Assembly: GCA_036273855.1 (NCBI GenBank)
Contig: DASUGU010000068.1
Coordinates: 1 to 64,000 of the forward strand
DNA length: 64,000 bases
From: DATEPR01 sp036273855
GTDB lineage: Bacteria > Actinomycetota > Actinomycetes > Mycobacteriales > Pseudonocardiaceae
Reading direction: 5' to 3'
Both the position numbers and the translations under genes were made by a program. Each line of letters starts with the position of its first letter. Positions within the stretch are counted from its first letter, which is position 1. This document shows, piece after piece, positions 58,665-64,000 of this stretch. The notes under the pieces were generated by a model. That model was given only the letters and a program-made list of their open reading frames with translations, had not been told where the DNA came from and searched no databases.

Positions 58665-59387
58665 GTGATCCAGGAGGACATCGGCGGCGCCCGTCCAGGC
58701 GTCGCCGATGTCGCCTGCCTGTCTGACCTGCCGTATCGTGCGGTCGTGCTCGGCTCGATGGCGGAGATCAGCGGCTGGGGCCCGTTCTTCGCGGTTCGGG
58801 CGGAGGCGGCGCCGGGCCCGCCGTGGCGGCCGGTGCGGGACCTGGTGGACGACCCGTCGGTGTTGTCGGATCGGGTCGCCGACGTGCGGGTTTCCCTGGC
58901 CGCGTCGGTGCGGGTGGCCGCGTCCGTGGCGCAGCTCGGTGTGGCCGCGCGGTTGGTGGCGCCGTCGCTGGCCGTCGCCGTGCACAGCGGCCGGTTTCCG
59001 GCGTTCGACGTGTGGTGGCGGGACGGGTTGAGTGGTGCGTTTCCGCTCGCCATGAGTGGCCGGTCGGTCGACACGCCGGCCGAGCTGGTGGACTTCCTGC
59101 GGCGGCTGGTCGACGCCGTCGCGGTGTTCTCGGTGTCCCGGCAGGTGTTGTGGGGCAACGTCGCGTCCGCGACCAATGGTGCGGCAGTCATGATCGGGGT
59201 GGCCCGGCCGGACCTCGCGTCGCGCGCCATCACCGTGGCCGACGATCTGCTCGCCACGCCGCCGCTGCGCGGCACCGGCGTTCGTGGTGCGGACGGCCGG
59301 TTCCGGCGCCGCAGTTGCTGCCTGATCTACCAGGCGTCGCCCGGCGCGGGCCGGGCCGGGCTGTGCGGGGACTGCGTGCTCGGCTGA
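58665..59387 (+). CDS. FhuF-like ferric-siderophore reductase domain protein
   Basis: A 240-residue protein ending with Cys-Cys, 12-14 residues, Cys-x2-Cys (SCCLIYQ, then LCGDCVLG), the 2Fe-2S pattern of FhuF. The N-terminal part is helical with LPYRAVVLGSMAEISGWGP. Such proteins reduce iron in siderophores. GTG 58665 follows GGGGAGG; GTG 58745 is a shorter choice. It lies just outside the azoxy cluster. Confidence 0.83.
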   Translation: MIQEDIGGARPGVADVACLSDLPYRAVVLGSMAEISGWGPFFAVRAEAAPGPPWRPVRDLVDDPSVLSDRVADVRVSLAASVRVAASVAQLGVAARLVAPSLAVAVHSGRFPAFDVWWRDGLSGAFPLAMSGRSVDTPAELVDFLRRLVDAVAVFSVSRQVLWGNVASATNGAAVMIGVARPDLASRAITVADDLLATPPLRGTGVRGADGRFRRRSCCLIYQASPGAGRAGLCGDCVLG

Positions 59388-59637
59388 TGGGATGGCGCTG
59401 CGAATCAGACCACGGTGACCAGGCGGCCGGTGGGCGCGTAGTCGATCTTCCAGTCGGCGGGGACACCGAGGGCGCCGCCCGCCGGGCAGCGAATACCGAC
59501 GCCACCAGGGCAGTACCGGCCCTAACGAGCATTGCCCTATGCAACGTTGCGCAGTACAATGATCCGACCGAGCAACGGTCGCGACAAGCATCCTCGGTCA
59601 AAGGTCGGGCTTCCGTCATTTGAGGTCGCCGAGGATT
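59388..59637. other. Intergenic region with small gene remnant
   Basis: On the minus strand an open stretch 59521-59405 reads as CPGGVGIRCPAGGALG, then PADWKIDYAPTGRLVTVV and stop, which looks protein-like but lacks a start. It is probably the end of a decayed small gene. The rest (59525-59637) shows no gene. Confidence 0.4.
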
Positions 59638-59669
59638 CCCGCCACGCCCTGTCGCGTGGGCGTGGCGGG
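59638..59669 (-). terminator. Terminator hairpin after DUF4383 gene
   Basis: CCCGCCACGCCC and GGGCGTGGCGGG form a perfect 12-bp stem with an 8-nt loop, 28 bp downstream of the DUF4383 stop on the minus strand. Confidence 0.75.
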
Positions 59670-59697
59670 TGCTCGCGTCGCTCGGTCGACATCCACC

Positions 59698-60378
59698 TCA
59701 GCGCCTGGCCTGCCGCCAGGCGCGCCTGCGCCGTTCGGTCGCCCTGCGTTGCGCGTCGTTCAGGACTTGGCGTTCCTGTTCGGGTGTCGCGGTGCCCTGG
59801 GCGAAGGCGTACTCGGCCTTGGCCGCTTCCGTGGTCTCCTCGATCCGCCGTTGCGCGGTCTCCTGGTCGGTCGTCGACTCCTGGGCGAGGGACTCGCCGT
59901 GCCACAGCCGTGCCACCGGGTTGTCACCGCCGCGCGCCTGCCGGTAGGGGTTGTCGGCCGGGAGTTGGCCGCTGGCCCTGCCGTACAGGCCGACGCACTG
60001 CAGCGCCAGGCCGACGATCAGGCTGAACACGACGTTGGGCAGGGTGAACGCCAGCACGTTCAGGTTCGGGTGCACCAGTGCGATCAGGTTCAGCAGTCCG
60101 GACAGGACGAACAGCGCGCCGACCACCACCGACGTCGTGGACGCGGCCCGGCCACCGAGCACGGCAGCGGCCACGAGTACCGCGCCGACCACGAGCGACA
60201 TCGTGGACAGCAGGCCGTTGCTGGTCATGCCCACGACGGTCGCGCCGTGCGTGCTGAAGAACCCGGCGCCGCTGAGCAAACCCAGGATGGCGAACGCCCA
60301 CAGGATCAACGCCACCACCACGCAGCCGATCCGGTGCACCCAGAAAACCGGGTGCACGCGACGTTGCGCTGTCGTCAT
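59698..60378 (-). CDS. DUF4383 membrane protein
   Basis: A 226-residue protein with four membrane helices (residues about 15-145), including NVLAFTLPNVVFSLIVGLALQCVG typical of DUF4383, and a charged helical cytoplasmic tail (150-226) rich in Glu, Ala and Arg. Function unknown; members are common in actinobacterial stress regulons. A SigB-type promoter lies 40 bp upstream. Confidence 0.88.
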   Translation of the reverse strand: MTTAQRRVHPVFWVHRIGCVVVALILWAFAILGLLSGAGFFSTHGATVVGMTSNGLLSTMSLVVGAVLVAAAVLGGRAASTTSVVVGALFVLSGLLNLIALVHPNLNVLAFTLPNVVFSLIVGLALQCVGLYGRASGQLPADNPYRQARGGDNPVARLWHGESLAQESTTDQETAQRRIEETTEAAKAEYAFAQGTATPEQERQVLNDAQRRATERRRRAWRQARR

Positions 60379-60417
60379 GGCTCCGCTCCGTCCCGAATCC
60401 GTGACTTCTGTGTCGCC

Positions 60418-60442
60418 TACCCGGGCGGCTGACGGGCCAAAC
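60418..60442 (-). promoter_or_regulatory. Sigma-B-type promoter of DUF4383 gene
   Basis: On the minus strand GTTT (60442-60439), 16 bp, GGGTA (60422-60418), 40 bp before the DUF4383 start. Confidence 0.68.
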
Positions 60443-60465
60443 CCGACCGTGCCGGACCGTGCGGA

Positions 60466-60489
60466 GTTTGTCCGGCTCCGTCCTGGGTA
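60466..60489 (+). promoter_or_regulatory. Sigma-B-type promoter of ACAD gene
   Basis: GTTT (60466-60469), 15 bp, GGGTA (60485-60489), 38 bp before the ATG at 60527. It is divergent from the DUF4383 promoter. Confidence 0.65.
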
Positions 60490-60526
60490 GCCCGACTGGC
60501 AGAACGGGCGCGAGGAGGTAGCGGCG

Positions 60527-61702
60527 ATGGCCGATCCGCTGATCGGGGACTTCTACCGGTTCGAGGAGCTGCTCTCCCCGGAGGAGCGGCAGATCCTGGG
60601 CCGGGTCAGGAAATTCCTGCGCACCGAGGTGGCGCCGATCGCCAACGACTACTGGGCCCGGGCCGAGTTCCCGATGGAGCTGATCAAGGGCTACGCGGAC
60701 CTCGACATCGCCCGCCTGTCGTACCCGACCGAGGACGAACAGCCGGTGAGCAGCCTGCTCAGCGGCTACCTGGCGCTGGAGATGGCCCGCACCGACCCGT
60801 CGCTGGCCACGTTCTACGGCGTCCACACCGGCCTGGCGATGGGCAGCATCGCCGCGTGCGGGTCCGAGGAGCAGCGCGAGCGGTGGCTGCCGGCGATGAG
60901 CCGGATGGAGCTGATCGGCGCGTTCGCGCTGACCGAGCCGCAGGGCGGGTCGGACGTGGCGGCCGGCCTGCGCACCACGGCCCGCCGGGACGGCGACGGC
61001 TGGGTGCTCAACGGGGCCAAGCGGTGGATCGGCAACGGCACGTTCGCCGACCTCGTGGTGGTGTGGGCCAGGGACGAGGCCGACGACCAGGTCAAGGGAT
61101 TCGTGGTGGAGCGGGGGACACCCGGCTTCACCACGACCAAGATCGAACACAAGATCGCGTTGCGCACCACGCAGAACGCCGACATCACGCTCGTCGACTG
61201 CCAGGTGCCCGAGGCGAACCGGCTGCCCGACGCCACCTCCTTCCGCGACACGGCGGTGATCCTGCGCCGGACCCGCAGCGGTGTGGCGTGGCAGTCGGTT
61301 GGCGTGATGCTGGCCGCGTACGAGATCGCGCTGGACTACGCGACGGAACGTGAACAGTTCGGCCGGCCGATCGGGTCGTTCCAACTCGTGCAGGACCTGC
61401 TGGTGCGGATGCTGGGCAACACGACGGCGTCGCTGGGCATGGTGGTGCGGCTGGCGCAGTTGCAGGACGCCGGCAGCTACCGGGACGAGCATTCCGCGCT
61501 GGCCAAGGCCTATTGCACGACGAGGATGCGGGAGGTGGTCGGGTGGGCCAGAGAACTGTTGGCGGGCAACGGAATCGTGCTCGACTACGACATCGGCCGG
61601 TTCGTCGCCGACGCCGAGGCGCTCTACTCCTACGAGGGAACGCGGGAGATCAACACCCTGATCGTGGGCCGCGCCATCACCGGGTTGAGTGCGTTCGTCT
61701 GA
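60527..61702 (+). CDS. Acyl-CoA dehydrogenase, glutaryl-CoA dehydrogenase-like
   Basis: A 391-residue flavoenzyme. FALTEPQGGSDVA and WVLNGAKRWIGNG bind FAD and substrate. The catalytic Glu is in YSYEGTREINTLIVGRAITG, the pattern of glutaryl-CoA dehydrogenases. It would oxidise acyl-CoA in catabolism. It differs clearly from the VlmH-like gene, where this Glu motif is absent. Expression from a SigB-type promoter is likely. Confidence 0.88.
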   Translation: MADPLIGDFYRFEELLSPEERQILGRVRKFLRTEVAPIANDYWARAEFPMELIKGYADLDIARLSYPTEDEQPVSSLLSGYLALEMARTDPSLATFYGVHTGLAMGSIAACGSEEQRERWLPAMSRMELIGAFALTEPQGGSDVAAGLRTTARRDGDGWVLNGAKRWIGNGTFADLVVVWARDEADDQVKGFVVERGTPGFTTTKIEHKIALRTTQNADITLVDCQVPEANRLPDATSFRDTAVILRRTRSGVAWQSVGVMLAAYEIALDYATEREQFGRPIGSFQLVQDLLVRMLGNTTASLGMVVRLAQLQDAGSYRDEHSALAKAYCTTRMREVVGWARELLAGNGIVLDYDIGRFVADAEALYSYEGTREINTLIVGRAITGLSAFV

Positions 61703-61713
61703 GGAGGATCATC

Positions 61714-61905
61714 ATGCCCGAGCCCGTGCTGACCGCACCGCCCATCCCGCCGGAACCCATACCGGACCCGCCGATGCCGGACCCGATCCCGTCGCCCGAG
61801 CCGCGGCCGCTGCCACCCGACCCCGAACCGCTGCCACCGGAGCCGGGCCCGGGACCGAGCCAAGCCACGACTCCACGGCTGTCCACAGGCACACCGCTGG
61901 TGTAG
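61714..61905 (+). CDS. Proline-rich small protein
   Basis: A 63-residue protein, about half proline, with repeats of P-x-P and PEP/PDP (PPIPPEPIPDPPMPDPIPSP). A perfect GAGGAGG lies 7 bp before ATG 61714. It starts 11 bp after the dehydrogenase stop, so it is probably cotranscribed. The stiff, acidic polyproline chain may be a spacer or binding peptide; function unknown. Confidence 0.6.
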   Translation: MPEPVLTAPPIPPEPIPDPPMPDPIPSPEPRPLPPDPEPLPPEPGPGPSQATTPRLSTGTPLV

Positions 61906-61935
61906 GAATCCGGCAGGCGCGGGTAGTCCACCGGC

Positions 61936-62477
61936 ATGACCAACGAACTCCGAGGCCGCACGATCGCGATACTGGCCACCGACGGGGTGGAGCAGGCCGA
62001 ACTGGTGGAACCGAGGGCCGCGCTGAGTCGGCGGGCGCCGTGACCCATCTACTGGCCCCGCACGGCGGGCACATCCAGGCGATGAACGGCGACATCGAGC
62101 CGGCGGAGAAGTTCGCTGTGGACAAGGTCGTCGGCGATGCGGTCGCGTCGGAGTACGACGGCCTCGTGCTGCCCGGTGGGACGACCAACCCGGACCGGCT
62201 TCGGATCGACCGCACGGCCGTCGGATTCGTGCAGGCCGTGGTAGGCATGGGCACGCCGGTCGCGGCCATCTGCCACGGCCCGTGGACGCTGGTGGAGGCC
62301 GATCTGGTCCGCGGCAGGCGGCTCACGTCCTACCCCAGCATCCGCACGGACATCCGCAACGCGGGTGGTCAGGTGGTGGACGAGCAGGTCGTGCGGGACG
62401 ACGGCCTGCTCACCAGCCGGAATCCGGGCGACCTGCCGGCGTTCTGTTCGGCCGCCGTCGCGATGTTCGCCGAATAG
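61936..62477 (+). pseudogene. DJ-1/PfpI-family gene with single-base frameshift
   Basis: The first 30 codons (RTIAILATDGVEQAELVEPRAAL) run in one frame and stop after a shift near 62024; the remainder (SAGAVTHLLAPHGGHIQAMNGD to FCSAAVAMFAE) follows in another frame. One missing G in CTGAGTCGG restores the family sequence. The nucleophile Cys (AICHGPWTL) is intact. It is either a recent pseudogene or a sequencing error. Confidence 0.82.
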
Positions 62478-62489
62478 CCGCCGCGGGTA
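62465..62489 (+). promoter_or_regulatory. Possible sigma-B-type promoter
   Basis: GTTC (62465-62468), 16 bp, GGGTA (62485-62489), only 10 bp before the ATG at 62500, so a start further in or a near-leaderless message is implied. Confidence 0.45.
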
Positions 62490-62499
62490 AGCCTCCGAC

Positions 62500-62688
62500 A
62501 TGTGGGGACGACTGAAGCGGCTGCTCACCGGGCGGACCAGGGCACAGGACTCCGGCCGCGAGGCCGATGTGCCGCATGACCCGGCGCAGCCCGACCGGAG
62601 CACCAGCCACGTCGGCCGGGCCTCCGGCGACGACCGCAGCTACGCGGGCGAGACCGGAGCGGAACGGCGGGCGGAGGGAAGCCGGTGA
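62500..62688 (+). CDS. Small charged hypothetical protein
   Basis: A 62-residue hydrophilic protein (MWGRLKRLLTGRTRAQD, then many Asp, Arg, Gly). No family is recognised. Its stop overlaps the DUF5313 start by 4 bp, which supports it being translated. Confidence 0.58.
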   Translation: MWGRLKRLLTGRTRAQDSGREADVPHDPAQPDRSTSHVGRASGDDRSYAGETGAERRAEGSR

Positions 62689-63056
62689 CCGACCGGCCGG
62701 ATCCGGGCCGGTGGCTGTGGTACACGTACGGCGGCCGCCTGCCCGACCGCTACCGCGCATGGGTGCGGCACGACACGACGGGCCCGACCTGGTTGGCCCG
62801 GCATCTGGCGCGGGTCGTGGTGCAGGCGCTGCCGGTGCTGGTGGTGGCGTTCGTGGTGCTGTGGCTGGTCACGCCCGTGCCCGCGTGGGCGATCGCCGGT
62901 GTTCTGCTGCTCGGGCTGCTCCTGGGCCTGTGGTTCACGCTGGGCAGCGCGCGGGACCTGGTGCTGGTTCGCCTGGCCAGGCACGGTTTTCCGCCGGACG
63001 TCGTGCCACCACCCACTCGGTTGTTGCCGGAGGACGCCGGCCGTCCCCGGCGGTAA
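62685..63056 (+). CDS. DUF5313 membrane protein
   Basis: A 123-residue protein. The N-terminal RWLWYTYGGRLPDRYRAWVRHDTTGPTWLARHL is the DUF5313 hallmark; two membrane helices follow (about 45-85). Function is unknown. GTG 62685 overlaps the previous gene. Confidence 0.87.
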   Translation: MTDRPDPGRWLWYTYGGRLPDRYRAWVRHDTTGPTWLARHLARVVVQALPVLVVAFVVLWLVTPVPAWAIAGVLLLGLLLGLWFTLGSARDLVLVRLARHGFPPDVVPPPTRLLPEDAGRPRR

Positions 63057-63081
63057 GGAACGGATAAAGGGAGGTTCACCG

Positions 63082-63417
63082 ATGCCGCAGCAGGCGTGGA
63101 GCAACAAGCGGGAACGCCAGTACGAGCACATCAAGTCCGGCGCGAAGGAACACGGCGCCAGCGAGGGGCGTGCCGAGGAGATCGCGGCCCGCACGGTGAA
63201 CAAGAACCGCGCGCGGTCGGGCGAGTCGAAACAGGCCAGCCGCACCTCGCTGAACGACAAGTCGCCCCAGCAGCGCGGCGGCCACCGGGCCGGCAAGCGT
63301 CTCGGCCCCGGCGGGCCGACCAGGGACCAGCTGTACAACGAGGCCAAGCAGCGCAACATCAAGGGCCGCTCCACGATGACCAAGGCGGAACTGGCCCGCG
63401 CCCTGGGCCGCTCGTAG
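63082..63417 (+). CDS. Small basic Rho/SAP-like stress protein
   Basis: A 111-residue basic protein. It begins MPQQAWSNKRERQYEHIKSG and has KEHGASEGRAEEIAARTVNKNRAR, matching proteins annotated as plasmid stabilization proteins; the C-terminal TRDQLYNEAKQRNIKGRSTMTKAELARALG is a SAP/Rho-N-like helix-extended loop that may bind nucleic acid. AAGGGAGG lies 8 bp before the ATG. Confidence 0.85.
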   Translation: MPQQAWSNKRERQYEHIKSGAKEHGASEGRAEEIAARTVNKNRARSGESKQASRTSLNDKSPQQRGGHRAGKRLGPGGPTRDQLYNEAKQRNIKGRSTMTKAELARALGRS

Positions 63418-64000
63418 TCAGCCTGCCAACCCCCGGCGGACCAGTGCCGCCGCCAGCGTCCCCACGTCGTCGGGTGCGACTCGGGCGGCGAGTCGCTTCG
63501 GGTCGGTCGGCAGGCCGAGGTCGGCCGCGGTCCGCAACGCGCGGTCGTCGAAGTAGGGCCGCAGTTCCGGCCAGACCACCTGCACCTCACGGCAGAAGAT
63601 GTGCGCGCCGGTCGGGCCGATGCGCCGGAACTCGGTCAGCGACCGCCGCAGCGCCGGTACGTCCGCCCGCATCCGGCGCAGGTCGCCGTGGTGGACGTCC
63701 AGCACGCGCTGCGCACCCTCGCCGAGACTGGTGGCCGTGCTCTCGTCGTAGCGCACGTAATGCGCCCGGCCCAGGGCGTCGACCCGTTGCTGCCACGTCG
63801 AATCCGCCATCTTCCTCGGCGTCCGCCAGCCCGCCCGGAACAGTTCGCGGGCCGCGGCCACGGCGATGTCCGCCTTGATGCGGACCGACAACAGGGTCGT
63901 CAGCACCAGCAATTGGTAGAGCGGGGCGGGCTGGTCGCGCAGCCGGATGCCCGCCTCGACGGCGTAGGTCGTGCCGTAGCGGCGGAGGAGTTCGTCGATC
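63418..64000 (-). CDS. HhH-GPD endonuclease III-like DNA repair protein (partial)
   Basis: The gene runs off the right edge; 194 C-terminal codons are seen. LYQLLVLTTLLSVRIKADIAVAAARELF and the later GPTGAHIFCREVQVVWPELRPYFD resemble the helix-hairpin-helix glycosylase fold of Nth/MutY-like proteins found in actinobacteria. The catalytic Lys/Asp and Fe-S Cys set are not evident, so it may be an inactive or divergent member. No start is visible within the window. Confidence 0.78.
   Translation of the reverse strand, partial: IDELLRRYGTTYAVEAGIRLRDQPAPLYQLLVLTTLLSVRIKADIAVAAARELFRAGWRTPRKMADSTWQQRVDALGRAHYVRYDESTATSLGEGAQRVLDVHHGDLRRMRADVPALRRSLTEFRRIGPTGAHIFCREVQVVWPELRPYFDDRALRTAADLGLPTDPKRLAARVAPDDVGTLAAALVRRGLAG

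Noticed and set aside
60527..61702. Second VlmH-type N-hydroxylase
   Set aside because: It keeps the catalytic Glu motif of glutaryl-CoA dehydrogenases and lies outside the cluster with a stress-type promoter.

Overview
The window is about 64 kb of very GC-rich, gene-dense actinobacterial DNA. Evidence includes frequent GTG starts, many 1-4 bp start/stop overlaps, SARP, DUF4383 and DUF5313 families, a PknB-like kinase and SigB-type promoters. The content suggests a filamentous actinomycete, plausibly Pseudonocardiales, but genus cannot be fixed from sequence alone.

Left part (1-33 kb). A structured non-coding stretch (1-340) precedes a PGPGW membrane protein. Then comes a translationally coupled seven-gene partner-switching operon (902-7378): RsbR, RsbS, RsbT, an ATPase/PP2C fusion, a hybrid histidine kinase, a receiver-GAF-PP2C phosphatase and a final anti-sigma-type ATPase. 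It ends in a degenerate 137-bp tandem repeat array unusually rich in CTAG. Accessory genes follow: class A beta-lactamase, proline iminopeptidase, a small-regulator/sensor/ABC export block (10.9-15.6 kb), a decayed FAD monooxygenase beside a TetR gene, a two-domain Lrp regulator whose 3' end lies in a duplicated gene fragment, a Ser/Thr kinase, and an uncharacterised minus-strand cluster (26.6-29.1 kb) with internally duplicated proteins. A TetR/MFS efflux pair has a clear tandem operator.

Central part (about 33.5-58.6 kb). This is a biosynthetic cluster of the valanimycin (azoxy) type. It has homologues of VlmJ (DAG-kinase-like), VlmK (MmgE/PrpD), VlmI (SARP), VlmL (seryl-tRNA synthetase), VlmA (seryl transferase, MprF-C/DUF2156 fold), VlmH (ACAD-like N-hydroxylase), VlmR (flavin reductase), VlmO (small membrane protein) and VlmB (diiron protein). 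The valine decarboxylase is replaced by a fatty-acid-to-amine route: KAS III, ACP, carboxyltransferase, MaoC, FabI, desaturase, acyl/aldehyde dehydrogenase and class III aminotransferase. The inferred product is an alkyl or alkenyl azoxy compound built on serine, probably dehydrated to an acrylate.

The most striking element is an RNA locus inside this cluster (45.70-46.04 kb). Two tandem tRNA-Ser-like RNAs have class II bodies, G73 and all tertiary signature bases, but their anticodon arms are replaced by extended hairpins, one capped by a UUCG tetraloop. They have their own promoter and terminator. Covarying base changes between the copies indicate selected structure. They sit beside the seryl-transferase gene and share a promoter architecture with serS and the pathway operons: three RTCAGNN heptamers at 11-bp steps, 8 bp, then a -10. 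The architecture fits SARP control and occurs at six promoters. I propose dedicated, non-translating seryl carriers for natural-product assembly.

Right part (58.6-64 kb). FhuF-like, DUF4383, glutaryl-CoA-dehydrogenase-like, DUF5313 and small stress-type genes occur here. Several have GTTT-N15/16-GGGTA promoters, the sigma-B type that the rsb operon at the other end of the window would be expected to govern. The window ends inside a HhH-GPD endonuclease-like gene.
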